From Vampirovibrionales bacterium (GTDB lineage Bacteria > Cyanobacteriota > Vampirovibrionia > Vampirovibrionales > JAGQHJ01), in contig JANWKX010000094.1 in NCBI GenBank assembly GCA_025451145.1, positions 1-14,588 of the forward strand: DNA of 14,588 nt. The letters are read 5' to 3'. Each line of letters opens with the position of its first letter. Position 1 is the stretch's first letter. This document shows positions 1 through 8,169 of this stretch, one piece after another. Position numbers and translations under genes: made by a program. The notes under the pieces were generated by a model. That model saw only the letters and a list, made by a program, of their open reading frames with translations. It did not search any database and was not told where the DNA came from.

Positions 1-28
1 ATTTATTTACAAACCAGGCGGCTCTGGA

Positions 29-57
29 TTGATGAATAGCGCCAGATTTGCGATAAT
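29..57 (+). promoter_or_regulatory. Candidate sigma70-type promoter of ilvD
   Basis: A TTGATG hexamer at 29-34 is followed after exactly 17 bases by GATAAT at 52-57, which matches TTGACA at 4/6 and TATAAT at 5/6. Transcription would begin near base 64, leaving a leader of about 72 bases before the preferred ilvD start. I saw no attenuator-type peptide or terminator hairpin in that leader. The call rests on consensus matching only. Confidence 0.5.
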
Positions 58-135
58 AACCGTTAATTGCGCTGATTTCGGTTTAAAATAAAAACCATGT
101 CAGGCCTTTGGAAGCAGTTTGAGGATCATTTCATA

Positions 136-1839
136 ATGACAGATACTCGTTCTCGTAGCAGCAAGACCGTAGACGGCCCAAGCCGGGCGCCACATCGCGC
201 TTTTTACAGAGCCATGGGGCTACAGGACGAGGATTTCAAAAAACCCTTTATTGGTGTTGCCACCACCTGGAATGAAGTCACCCCCTGTAATCTGACGCAA
301 CGGGATCAGGCCACATGGGCAAAGCAGGGCATTCAGGAAGCCGGAGGCGTACCTCGAGAATTTACCACCATTGCCGTCAGCGATGGCATTGCCATGGGCC
401 ATGAAGGCATGAAGGCCTCCTTAATCAGCCGTGAAATCATTGCCGACTCTGTTGAGTTAGTGATGCATGCCCACCAATATGATGCCTGGCTTGGCATTGC
501 CGGATGTGATAAAAGTTTACCGGGCATGATGATGGCCATGGCCCGTTTGAATCTCCCATCCCTGTTTCTATATGGGGGAACTATTATGCCGGGCCACCAT
601 GACGGAAGGGATCTGACGGTTCAGGATGTCTACGAAGCCGTTGGCGCTTATGCCGCCGGAAAAATCGATGAGCAGGAATTCTGTGCCATCGAACAATCCG
701 CCTGTCCTGGGGCTGGCTCCTGTGGTGGGCAGTTTACCGCTAATACCATGGCCTGTGTGGCAGAAGCCATTGGCCTCGCCTTACCCGGTACCAGTGCTTA
801 TCCGGCCTTACACCCAGATCGCCCAAAAATAAATCACCAGGCAGGCCAAGCGGTCATGCGCCTTTTAGAAGCCAATATCCGTCCCCGAGATATTTTAACC
901 CCCAAAGCCTTTGAAAATGCCATTCGGGTTGTGGCTGCCACGGGCGGATCTACCAATGCAGTCCTACATCTTCCGGCCCTCGCCCATGAAATTGGGATTG
1001 AACTGGATTTACGCCAGGTTGAACGGTTGTTTAATGAAACCCCGGTTCTGGCGGATCTTAAGCCCGGCGGTCGATTCGTCATGTATGACCTGTTCCAAGT
1101 CGGCGGCGTGCCGGTCCTCCTGAAATCCCTGTTGGATGCCGGGCTGTTGCATGGCGATTGCCTGACGGTTTCAGGCAAAACCCTCGCTGAAAATCTTCAA
1201 GATGTTGTGATTCCTGAGAATCAACAAGTCGTCGTTCCTGCCGATAAAGCTTTAAGCCCAACGGGAGGCTTAAAAATGATGTTCGGTAACCTGGCCCCTG
1301 AAGGGGCGGTGGTGAAAGTCGCTGGACTCACCAAGCGTCTTCATTATGGCCCAGCCAAAGTTTTTAATGGCGAAGAGGAGACCTTTGCCGCCATTGAACG
1401 CCGTGAAATCCACCCAGGGGATGTGGTAATTATCCGATACGAAGGTCCGAAAGGCGGTCCTGGGATGCGGGAAATGCTCAGCGTGACGGCAGCGCTGTAC
1501 GGTCAGAATCTTGGCCAGGAAGTGGCCTTGCTTACCGATGGAAGATTTAGCGGTGCTACCAGAGGGTTAATGGTTGGCCATGTGGGCCCTGAGGCCTATG
1601 TGGGTGGCCCAATCGCCCTGATTGAAGCAGGCGATCTGATCCTGGTGGATGCCGAAAATGGCGTCATCACGTTGGAAGTTGACGACGCCGAGCTAGAACG
1701 CCGTCGGCAGCATTGGAAACGACCTGAATCAAAATATACCCACGGGGTGTTTCATAAATACGCCCAAAGTGTGGGACCGGCCTGTAAGGGCGCTGTGACC
1801 CACCCCGGTCAGCCCAGTAGAGCCACAGCTTTAAGATAG
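136..1839 (+). CDS. ilvD: Dihydroxy-acid dehydratase IlvD
   Basis: This cytoplasmic Fe-S enzyme dehydrates 2,3-dihydroxyisovalerate and its isoleucine-pathway homologue to the 2-keto acids that precede valine, leucine and isoleucine. Three cluster cysteines of the family are visible, numbered from the start chosen here: C51 (TPCNLT), C124 (AGCDKS, the first IlvD/Edd signature) and C196 (GSCGG). The second signature, LTDGRFSGAT, begins at about residue 466. The frame is open from an ATG at 97, but that ATG has no Shine-Dalgarno sequence and would add 13 non-family residues. The ATG at 136 has GAGG at 121-124 and gives 567 aa, near the usual length. The related sugar-acid dehydratase Edd is longer and diverges. 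The gene stands alone on the plus strand, and no other ilv or leu gene is in the window. Confidence 0.96.
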   Translation: MTDTRSRSSKTVDGPSRAPHRAFYRAMGLQDEDFKKPFIGVATTWNEVTPCNLTQRDQATWAKQGIQEAGGVPREFTTIAVSDGIAMGHEGMKASLISREIIADSVELVMHAHQYDAWLGIAGCDKSLPGMMMAMARLNLPSLFLYGGTIMPGHHDGRDLTVQDVYEAVGAYAAGKIDEQEFCAIEQSACPGAGSCGGQFTANTMACVAEAIGLALPGTSAYPALHPDRPKINHQAGQAVMRLLEANIRPRDILTPKAFENAIRVVAATGGSTNAVLHLPALAHEIGIELDLRQVERLFNETPVLADLKPGGRFVMYDLFQVGGVPVLLKSLLDAGLLHGDCLTVSGKTLAENLQDVVIPENQQVVVPADKALSPTGGLKMMFGNLAPEGAVVKVAGLTKRLHYGPAKVFNGEEETFAAIERREIHPGDVVIIRYEGPKGGPGMREMLSVTAALYGQNLGQEVALLTDGRFSGATRGLMVGHVGPEAYVGGPIALIEAGDLILVDAENGVITLEVDDAELERRRQHWKRPESKYTHGVFHKYAQSVGPACKGAVTHPGQPSRATALR

Positions 1840-1848
1840 TTCTTCAGT

Positions 1849-1865
1849 TTGATAGATTCTATCAA
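1849..1865 (+). terminator. Inverted repeat after ilvD, possible weak terminator
   Basis: TTGATAG and CTATCAA form a perfect 7-bp stem around a 3-base loop, 9 bases after the ilvD stop. It is AT-rich and is followed by CGATTTTGAT rather than a clean T run, so it would be a weak intrinsic terminator at best. It also lies downstream of the minus-strand 6S candidate, so it may serve neither gene. Confidence 0.3.
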
Positions 1866-1953
1866 CGATTTTGATGAAACCGTAGATCCTTATCCAGGGG
1901 CTGTACCCTTCCCTGGCCTCTCCCTAGAGCTAGATTAATAATATCAAATTGGC

Positions 1954-2137
1954 AAAAAAAGACCCTGAGGCGTTGCTGTGACCTGGGTTTTGAAACTCCT
2001 GGTTTCCCAGGTGGGTGTCCTCCGTGGTAAGTATTCATTTCCAACTGATTGTGTTGGCTTACGGCATTACCAGCGCGTATTCAGGACTCCCTTTTAAGTA
2101 AGTGTAGAGTCAAAACATGAGGCCACAACCTCAGGGT
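1954..2137 (-). ncRNA. ssrS: Candidate 6S RNA (SsrS), regulator of housekeeping RNA polymerase
   Basis: 6S RNA mimics an open promoter and binds sigma70-type RNA polymerase. Read on the minus strand, the 184-base transcript starts ACCCTGAGG (2137-2129) and ends CCTCAGGGT (1970-1962), a perfect 9-bp terminal stem, followed by C and seven U (1960-1954). Internally, GGGAGTCC pairs with GGACACCC with one A-A mismatch, and CCAAC/GTTGG forms an apical hairpin. The 3' half contains an ACCTGGG/CCCAGGT arm followed by CACAGC. This resembles, by eye, the E. coli 6S 3' region (CACCUUGAACC...GUUCAAGG...ACAGCC). The length fits the usual 180-200 bases. The conclusion comes from hand folding and memory of the family; a covariance search was not possible. 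The only ORF on this strand here (1862-2044) has no support. Confidence 0.75.
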
Positions 2138-2143
2138 ATTTTT

Positions 2144-2171
2144 ATTATGGCATATCTGGCCTGAATCCCAA
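2144..2171 (-). promoter_or_regulatory. Promoter of the 6S RNA candidate
   Basis: On the minus strand, TTGGGA (2171-2166) is followed after 16 bases by CATAAT (2149-2144), a 5/6 match to TATAAT. The predicted start, 7 bases on, is A2137. That is exactly the first base of the terminal stem of the 6S candidate, so promoter and structure support each other. Confidence 0.6.
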
Positions 2172-2207
2172 AGAAAACGTTGAAAAATCAGCCGAGTCTC
2201 GTATCTT

Positions 2208-2336
2208 TTACAGCTTATGAGCCAAAATCAACGGCAAGTAGTGGAATAGAATGATTGCTAAAATAAATACACCCAACGTAATCAAGGGAAAGAGGAAAAG
2301 CATCAATTTTTCAGGATTTTTAGGTTGTGCGGTCAT
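2208..2336 (-). CDS. Small single-span membrane protein, 42 aa, unknown
   Basis: This short frame has an ATG at 2336 and a TAA at 2210-2208. It is preceded by AAGGAG at 2353-2348, 11 bases from the ATG, the best Shine-Dalgarno sequence in this part of the window. The predicted protein begins MTAQPKNPEKL, runs through one long hydrophobic stretch (about residues 11-38, including LFLFPLITLGVFILAIILF) and ends AHKL. The composition fits a small bitopic or tail-type membrane protein. It lies 67 bases downstream of the SPOR-domain gene on the same strand and just upstream of the 6S promoter, so it may be the last gene of the glyS-PBP operon. I do not recognise the family. It could be a chance frame, but the strong RBS and typical membrane composition argue for a real gene. 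Confidence 0.6.
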   Translation of the reverse strand: MTAQPKNPEKLMLFLFPLITLGVFILAIILFHYLPLILAHKL

Positions 2337-2403
2337 TATAATTCACTCTCCTTAAAGGTTATCGCTCTCATCAAACGCTTCAAAAAATCACATACAGAGG
2401 ATT

Positions 2404-3063
2404 TTAATCGATTTTGACATAAATATTTTGATTGCGGAGTTGCTGGGCCATGACTTCCGCATTTTCCCGATCACTAAACACCCCAAATTGCAACACCACC
2501 TGCCCTTTGTGCTGACGAATCTGAGGCTGTGCTGCTAATTTTCTGTCTTGTAATTGCTGAACAGCCGCTTGAGCCGCTTCTTTGGTGGAAAATCCATCCA
2601 GGTAAACGTAGTGAAGCGTAGGGGCAGCATCCGTATTACTGCTTGGGCTGGGGGTGGTATCAGGGCCATCGAGATTATCCGGCAGGCTGGTATCCGGCAA
2701 AGGGGCCAACTCATCGGGATTGTTGTTAATCTGAGGCTCCAGGGGCACCACATTGGTCAACGGCTTGTCATTCTGCAAAGATGTATCCGCATTGGCATCA
2801 GCCGTCGTATTACTAGCATCGGCTTTGGCCCCATTATCCGGGACAACAACCTTGGCGGGACCCTGTCCATCATCACTTTCCGCCTGTGCTTTGGCAGTTT
2901 CTTCGTTGGTAAAGGCATCAATCGGTGACGGGGCCGACTCAGGGTTTTTAATATTAAAGGTAAAATTCACATCTTTCAAAAACAACCCGTAGACAATCAC
3001 CATAATAATAATGGAGACCGTCATTGCGGATAAAAACAATAAAAATAATTTTCGTTTACCCAT
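2404..3063 (-). CDS. SPOR-domain membrane protein
   Basis: This 219-aa protein has a short basic N-terminus (MGKRK), one membrane segment at about residues 6-28, and a low-complexity linker at about 40-148 rich in Asp, Asn, Pro, Thr and Ala. A C-terminal repeat domain at about 149-219 reads as SPOR: it has the pattern VYLDGFSTKEAA...VQQL...VVLQFGVFSDRENAEVMAQQL, with two half-repeats of strand-helix. SPOR domains bind glycan strands stripped of stem peptides and localise proteins to division sites or septal wall. The topology would place the domain in the periplasm. The start lies 7 bases after the DUF366 gene, so the two are very likely co-transcribed with the class A PBP upstream. The linker length and exact role are not conserved features I can judge. 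Confidence 0.8.
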   Translation of the reverse strand: MGKRKLFLLFLSAMTVSIIIMVIVYGLFLKDVNFTFNIKNPESAPSPIDAFTNEETAKAQAESDDGQGPAKVVVPDNGAKADASNTTADANADTSLQNDKPLTNVVPLEPQINNNPDELAPLPDTSLPDNLDGPDTTPSPSSNTDAAPTLHYVYLDGFSTKEAAQAAVQQLQDRKLAAQPQIRQHKGQVVLQFGVFSDRENAEVMAQQLRNQNIYVKID

Positions 3064-3070
3064 GGACCGT

Positions 3071-3646
3071 TTACACCACTGCCTTGACCTTGCAACAACA
3101 TAGTTTAATATCTTCCCACTCTTCAGCCAAGGTCTTCATACAGGAAATGGCCAAAGGTTTAATTTGCTGAATACCCAACTCGGAGCTTAAGCCGGCGGCT
3201 TCTACCGGTGCGCCTTCCGACTGTATGTTCAGGCCAACATGCATGAGGATGGATGTGGGGCTCACCGTACAAATCGAAACCGAGAGCTTCTTGGTTTCGT
3301 TAATAAATAAATCATCGCCAGAGCGCCGAATAGCAATATCTCCCGTTTTCCCCAGAATATCCAACAGCTTGCCTTGGATAATGGCGGAATACAGCCGTTG
3401 CAGAATCACGCCTTCCCGAAGGGTCATATCAAAGATTTCAATAATAAAATTCAGCATCCGGGTGGAATAAATCTGGTCATCGTTGAGTACATCTTCCAGA
3501 TCCACCATGCGCATTTTATCGATATCACAGGGACCCACAAAACCGACAACGGCATCGCCTAAAATGCCAAAGTTCTTGTAAATCCAGTGATTGGATAGCT
3601 CTTCCCCGGTGTAAGGGAACTCTTCATCGATAAAATGATACTTCAT
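3071..3646 (-). CDS. DUF366 family protein, function unknown
   Basis: This 191-aa soluble protein has no signal peptide or membrane segment. It resembles the DUF366 family as I remember it: an N-terminus with FIDEE and HWIYKNFGILGDAVV, then FVGPCDI and MVDLEDV, a central IIEIFD, IAIRRSGDDLFI, KLSVSICTVSP, and HVGLNI followed by GAPVE. Near the C-terminus are three consecutive cysteines (C183-C185) in CCCKVKAV. The mix of conserved acidic, histidine and cysteine residues suggests a metal- or ligand-binding enzyme, but no activity is established to my knowledge. It sits 66 bases after the PBP stop and 7 bases before the SPOR gene, so it is probably part of that transcript. The Shine-Dalgarno sequence is weak (GAGAAAG, somewhat far from the ATG). 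The family call is from memory and the function is unknown. Confidence 0.72.
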   Translation of the reverse strand: MKYHFIDEEFPYTGEELSNHWIYKNFGILGDAVVGFVGPCDIDKMRMVDLEDVLNDDQIYSTRMLNFIIEIFDMTLREGVILQRLYSAIIQGKLLDILGKTGDIAIRRSGDDLFINETKKLSVSICTVSPTSILMHVGLNIQSEGAPVEAAGLSSELGIQQIKPLAISCMKTLAEEWEDIKLCCCKVKAVV

Positions 3647-3712
3647 TGGGGAAACACTTTCTCTATTTCACTTATTTTACCCGTAAATGACCCAAAGTTG
3701 ATAGCCGTTGAC

Positions 3713-5995
3713 TTACTGTTTGAGATCCTCTTTGACTTTATCCAGGGTCTTTTTCCAATTGCTGTATTTATCCTGCTTCTGGGAAGACGTCTCCGTTAAA
3801 GCCTGTCGGTAAGAACCTGTTGTATTTTGAGGCGCATTTGTGTTTCTTCGCTCATCTCTGGGACGAATGGGTATCAGTGGTCTTCTCACCTCATTTGGCT
3901 TAGTGAGATCCGCGTTTTGATTCACGTTGAGTTGAGGGGCTGCCTGTGGACTCCCTTGAGGGCCTCTCGGTCTTGGTTGAGAAACCGTCGTTGTCTGGGT
4001 ATTTCCGCCTAATTTTTCAACCGTCTGATTCTTTTTAGCGGCCTCAAGACCGGTCGGATCCACCAAGTGGATCAAGCCCATCCGGGCGGCATAGTCGTTG
4101 GAGGCCACAAAGAAATTCTGTGGCGGAATGGGATGTTCTTTATAGTAGGTCTCTGCGTATTCATGCCAGACCAACGCCGCATTGGAACCATAAACGCCGT
4201 GCATCGGGGTGTTTTTCGGGTCTCCCATCCAGACACCCGCCACCATATCCGGTGTGAAGCCCATAAACCAGATATCTCTCAATTGGTCGGTCGTTCCGGT
4301 CTTACCAGCGATAACCCGGTCAGGCAAAATGGCGTTTCGACCAGTCCCTTTTTGGACAACATCAATCAGGATATCGATAAGGGCCGCCACATCATCCTGA
4401 TTAAAGACCCGTTTAGGTGCCGGCGTATCGATATTAACCAGCTTGCCCCGGTTGTCTTCAACCCGCTTGATGGCTGTCGGCTGAATATAAACACCACCAC
4501 GGGCAAAGGTGGAATAAGCGGTCGCCAGTTCAAACAGAGACACACCGGAAGAGCCAAGAAAGCTTGAAGAGTTGTGATCAATCTTGGAAACAATCCCAGC
4601 AAGATGGCAAGTTTTGGTAATTTCATCTATTCCCACCTTCATGGCCACCTGAACCGTTGTGGTGTTCCGTGACAGGGTCAAGGCTCTTCGAATGTCCATA
4701 GGCCCCATATATTTGCCATCCCAGTTATGGGGAGACCAGTTCCCGTAAGTGACCGGGCGATCGGAAATGGGGCTCTTGGTAGTAATTTTCCCGAGCCGGA
4801 AGGCTGTCAGATAGACAAAAGGCTTAAAGGTCGATCCTACCGCCCGACGTGCCTGAGTTGCCACGTTAAACTGGTTTTTGACAAAATCAACACCGCCCAC
4901 CATGGCTAAGAGTTCGCCTGTCTGGACATCAATGGAGACCATAGCCCCCTGTTTAATCCCCGATCCCGGAGGGGCTTTCGTCACGCCGTCATAAACCGCC
5001 TTTTCAGCCGCCTCTTGAGCCTTCTCATCCATGGTGGTAAAGACTTTCAACCCGCCTCGGCGAACCACATCTTCACCGTAACGCTTCTCAAGCTCTTGAA
5101 TCACATACGCCACAAAATAGGGATGTTTAGACGGCTTGGATTGCCTGCTGTTCAAGACAACCTGCTCATTAATGCCATCATCATATTGCTTCTTGGTAAT
5201 ATAACCGTACTCCAGCATTTTCCCCAAGACTTCAATCTGCCTTCGTCTAGCCGCTTCGGGATAGCTGTATGGTGATAACCCTTCCGGGGCCTTAAGCAAC
5301 CCAGCCAACAGGGCAGATTGGGCCACCGTCAATTTTTTGGCGGAAACCTTGAAATAGCGTCTGGCAGCTTTCTCAACCCCATAACTCAAATTCCCGAAAT
5401 AGACTTGGTTTAAATACATCTCCAGGATTTTGTCTTTGCTGTAGTGTTTTTCAACCCGCAAAGCCAGAATGGCTTCGGCAATCTTGCGGGTGTAGGATTT
5501 TTCAGGGGTTAAAAACAGGTTTTTGACCAACTGCTGAGTCAGGGTACTTCCCCCTTGGACGCTTTCACTGGCGTTAACATCGGAAACAAAGGCTCGGACC
5601 ATCCCCCTGGGATCAATCCCGTTATGTTCATAGAAACGGTTGTCTTCAATGGCCATAACAGCACGCTGAATGTTGGGCGAAATATCTTTTAAGGGGACGA
5701 CCACCCGATCTTCATCCCCGTGAATGTTCGCGATCAACTGCCCGGTTCGATCAAAAATACGGGTGCTTTCGTTGGGGTGATAGGTTTCCAGAATTTTGAT
5801 ATCCGGAAGCTGACTGGTACTCTTGGAAATAACCAATCCCACCAAGACAGAAACAATCAGCAAAATGAAGACAATGCCCCACTTGAGATAAAAACCCAAT
5901 GCTCTGTATGGATTTTCCTCGCCCAGATTTTGAGGAATGTCGATGGGCAAATCTTTTTCGATGATCGGTTTTCGCTCTAAGGGCTGTTTTAGCAT
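3713..5995 (-). CDS. mrcA: Bifunctional class A penicillin-binding protein (PBP1A type)
   Basis: This protein polymerises lipid II and crosslinks peptidoglycan at the outer face of the inner membrane. The 760 aa contain a cytoplasmic tail with a membrane anchor at about 38-57. The GT51 transglycosylase domain follows, with catalytic E117 in EDNRFYEH, GGSTLTQQ at 148-155 and MYLNQVYFG at 193-201. The transpeptidase domain has the serine motif STFK (S388, K391), SRN at 442-444 and KTGTT at 565-569, so all catalytic motifs are intact. From about residue 650 on, a polar tail rich in Pro, Gln, Asn and Arg ends KEDLKQ; such tails occur in class A PBPs but are poorly conserved. The ATG lies 6 bases after the glyS stop, pointing to coupled translation. 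The short gap has no strong Shine-Dalgarno beyond GGTGGT inside the last glyS codons. Confidence 0.95.
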   Translation of the reverse strand: MLKQPLERKPIIEKDLPIDIPQNLGEENPYRALGFYLKWGIVFILLIVSVLVGLVISKSTSQLPDIKILETYHPNESTRIFDRTGQLIANIHGDEDRVVVPLKDISPNIQRAVMAIEDNRFYEHNGIDPRGMVRAFVSDVNASESVQGGSTLTQQLVKNLFLTPEKSYTRKIAEAILALRVEKHYSKDKILEMYLNQVYFGNLSYGVEKAARRYFKVSAKKLTVAQSALLAGLLKAPEGLSPYSYPEAARRRQIEVLGKMLEYGYITKKQYDDGINEQVVLNSRQSKPSKHPYFVAYVIQELEKRYGEDVVRRGGLKVFTTMDEKAQEAAEKAVYDGVTKAPPGSGIKQGAMVSIDVQTGELLAMVGGVDFVKNQFNVATQARRAVGSTFKPFVYLTAFRLGKITTKSPISDRPVTYGNWSPHNWDGKYMGPMDIRRALTLSRNTTTVQVAMKVGIDEITKTCHLAGIVSKIDHNSSSFLGSSGVSLFELATAYSTFARGGVYIQPTAIKRVEDNRGKLVNIDTPAPKRVFNQDDVAALIDILIDVVQKGTGRNAILPDRVIAGKTGTTDQLRDIWFMGFTPDMVAGVWMGDPKNTPMHGVYGSNAALVWHEYAETYYKEHPIPPQNFFVASNDYAARMGLIHLVDPTGLEAAKKNQTVEKLGGNTQTTTVSQPRPRGPQGSPQAAPQLNVNQNADLTKPNEVRRPLIPIRPRDERRNTNAPQNTTGSYRQALTETSSQKQDKYSNWKKTLDKVKEDLKQ

Positions 5996-6001
5996 GATCT
6001 G

Positions 6002-8104
6002 TTACACCACCAGCTTCGTAAAATCAGCAAAATCCAGGTAATATCGGTTCAGAAGGCTTAACAGCCTGTAGCGGTTGGCTTTGACTTCCGCATTATCCAC
6101 GTTGACAAGCACATGGTTGAAAAAGTCTTCCACAATGGGAGACCAGGCCTTAAAACAGGATAAATAATCCGAAGGCGAAGCCTCCCCAAGATCGCTGCCT
6201 TTTAAGGCTTCGTACAAGGCCTTTTCGGCAGGAGATTCAAACAGATCAGGCTTAATCTCCGATAAGGTTACCTGGGGCAGATAAGCCTTACCTAAAATCC
6301 GGGCAGTCCGATTGGCGGGTTCATAGAGCGATTTAAACTGATTGACATCTGTCATCAAGGATTTTAAGGCCTTAAGGCGGCTTAAGGTCTGACTTAAATT
6401 GGCAAAAGGCGAATTGCCCGCATCCAAAATGGCGTCAATAGCATCGTAGGAGTAATTTTGCTCCAGTAAATAGCCTTTTAATCGTTGCAGCAGAAATTGA
6501 CGCGTTTTTTCCAGGGCTTCCTCCTTGGACAGGGCAGCCAACTGACCTAAATTCTGGTACGCCAAAGTGAGCGCCTGATCCAAGCTCATGGAAAGCTGAT
6601 TCTCAAGGACGGTCTGGATAATCCCCAGGGCCATCCGACGAAGCCCCATCGGGTCCTTAGAGCCGGTAGGCAATCGGGCATCTTTCTGAGCAAAAACAGC
6701 CATCATGGTATCCAGCTTATCAATAATAGAGAGCAAATAGCCTACCCGGGAAGATGCTACCGTATCCCCGGTAAATCGGGGGTGATAATGCTCTGCAATG
6801 GCGCGAGCCACATCAGAATTTTCACCGGAGAGTCGGGCATAATGCTCACCCATAAGGCCTTGAAGCTCCGTCAATTCCCGAACCATCCCAGTGGCCAAAT
6901 CGGCCTTGGACAGCTCTGCGGCCCGAACCACGGATTCCTGCTCGGCCCCGGAAAAATGCAGTTGTTCCGAAAGGATTTTGGCCAGGGAAATCAAGCGTTG
7001 GGTCTTATCCCAAAGACTGCCCAAGCCTTTTTGAAAGGTCACACCTTTAAGAATATCAACATAGTGAATCAGCGGGTGCTTGGTATCCTCTTCAAAAAAG
7101 AAGACGGCATCTTCCAACCGGGCTTTTAAGACTTTTTCATTCCCGTGACGAATGATCTCTGCCGCCTCAGGGGTCGTGTTGTTAGACACCGTGATGAAAT
7201 ACGGCAACAACTTCCCGTCTTGGCTCTCGATGGGAAAATATTTCTGATGAGAGGCCATGACCGTGGTAATAACCTCTTTGGGGAGGGATAAATAACGGGG
7301 ATCAAAGGAGCCTATAATAATGGTAGGGGCTTCAACCAGAAGCGTCACGGTATTCAGCAGGTCTTCATTCTTCGGCACAACCCCATTCAGGGATTTGGCT
7401 TCAGTCACCATGGCTTCCCAGATGAGTTTCTTGCGAAGGTCTTGATCCACCTGCACATGGCCGTATTGCCAAAGCTCGGTTTGATAGGCTTCCACGCTGG
7501 AAACCTCAATTTCAGGCCGCTGGGCCAGATAACGATGACCTTTGGAAACCCGGTGGGATTGGGCCAAACCAATTTGAATCGGGAGCGGCTCTTTGCCCAA
7601 AAGAGATACCAGCCAGCGGATGGGGCGGGAGAATCGGATATCACTTTCATCCCAGGCCATAAAATGCGATCCGGAGAGACTCAGAACAGCTTCGGGGATC
7701 AGCTGCGACAACACCGCAGAAATGGGTTTTCCAGGAGAATGCTTTTCGTAGACCAGGTATTCTGCCCCATCTATTTCCTGGCGTTGGAGTTTTGAAGGCT
7801 CAATCCCGACTTTTTTGGCAAATCCCAAGCCAGCAGGCGTCATCTGCCCCGTGCTATCCAGGGCAACGGAAACCGGAGGCCCTTTAAGCAATTCTTGAGT
7901 TGCAGGCTGAACCAAGGCAATATTTTGGATCATCACGGCCAACCGGCGAGGCGTTTTATAAATCCGAATCCCGTCAAAGGCAATCTGGCTTTTGCTCAGC
8001 CCTTCCTGGAGCTTATCATGCAGCTCCTGGCCGGAAGACTCCAGAAAACTAACAGGAAGCTCTTCTGTACCCACTTCTAACAAATAATTGGATCGTTCGC
8101 TCAA
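6002..8104 (-). CDS. glyS: Glycyl-tRNA synthetase beta subunit
   Basis: This is the large subunit of the alpha2beta2 bacterial glycyl-tRNA synthetase, which charges tRNA-Gly together with GlyQ. Recognised by the N-terminal LLEVGTEELP motif, RPIRWLVSLLG, the central segment with ADLATGMVRELTELQGLMGEHYA, the HYHPRFTGD-type stretch, and DPMGLRRMALGII. The C-terminal part (about the last 110 residues) matches the anticodon-binding DALR-like region, with FFNHVLVNVDN. The frame opens at a TTG at 8152, but that start adds 16 unrelated residues. The in-frame TTG at 8104 follows GAGAGG with 7 bases of spacing and begins SERSNYLLEVGTEELP, as is usual for the family, giving 700 aa. It lies just downstream of a candidate promoter. 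No glyQ is present next to it or elsewhere in the window, so the subunits are encoded apart. Confidence 0.93.
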   Translation of the reverse strand: MSERSNYLLEVGTEELPVSFLESSGQELHDKLQEGLSKSQIAFDGIRIYKTPRRLAVMIQNIALVQPATQELLKGPPVSVALDSTGQMTPAGLGFAKKVGIEPSKLQRQEIDGAEYLVYEKHSPGKPISAVLSQLIPEAVLSLSGSHFMAWDESDIRFSRPIRWLVSLLGKEPLPIQIGLAQSHRVSKGHRYLAQRPEIEVSSVEAYQTELWQYGHVQVDQDLRKKLIWEAMVTEAKSLNGVVPKNEDLLNTVTLLVEAPTIIIGSFDPRYLSLPKEVITTVMASHQKYFPIESQDGKLLPYFITVSNNTTPEAAEIIRHGNEKVLKARLEDAVFFFEEDTKHPLIHYVDILKGVTFQKGLGSLWDKTQRLISLAKILSEQLHFSGAEQESVVRAAELSKADLATGMVRELTELQGLMGEHYARLSGENSDVARAIAEHYHPRFTGDTVASSRVGYLLSIIDKLDTMMAVFAQKDARLPTGSKDPMGLRRMALGIIQTVLENQLSMSLDQALTLAYQNLGQLAALSKEEALEKTRQFLLQRLKGYLLEQNYSYDAIDAILDAGNSPFANLSQTLSRLKALKSLMTDVNQFKSLYEPANRTARILGKAYLPQVTLSEIKPDLFESPAEKALYEALKGSDLGEASPSDYLSCFKAWSPIVEDFFNHVLVNVDNAEVKANRYRLLSLLNRYYLDFADFTKLVV

Positions 8105-8140
8105 GCTAGGGCCTCTCAGAAAAATCGATACCTGGACAGT

Positions 8141-8169
8141 ATTGTGCGCCAAAGCAATGAATTGGACAA
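8141..8169 (-). promoter_or_regulatory. Candidate promoter of the glyS-PBP operon
   Basis: On the minus strand, TTGTCC (8169-8164) is followed after 17 bases by CACAAT (8146-8141), each a 4/6 match to consensus. Transcription would begin near 8134, inside the longer possible glyS frame. This agrees with initiation at the TTG at 8104. The match is weak, and other promoters further upstream are possible. Confidence 0.35.

Noticed and set aside
834..1178. 114-aa minus-strand frame inside ilvD
   Set aside because: It is antisense to a well-conserved coding region and is explained by codon bias of the real gene.
1862..2044. Minus-strand 60-aa frame overlapping the 6S candidate
   Set aside because: It has no Shine-Dalgarno and basic, low-complexity composition, and it runs across the terminator and stems of the RNA candidate.
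2554..2928. 124-aa plus-strand frame antisense to the SPOR gene
   Set aside because: The composition (many Arg and Ile from complementary low-complexity codons) and the intact SPOR domain on the other strand make it a shadow.
4067..4567. 166-aa plus-strand frame inside the PBP gene
   Set aside because: It is the antisense shadow of the transpeptidase domain, with no RBS and no family resemblance.
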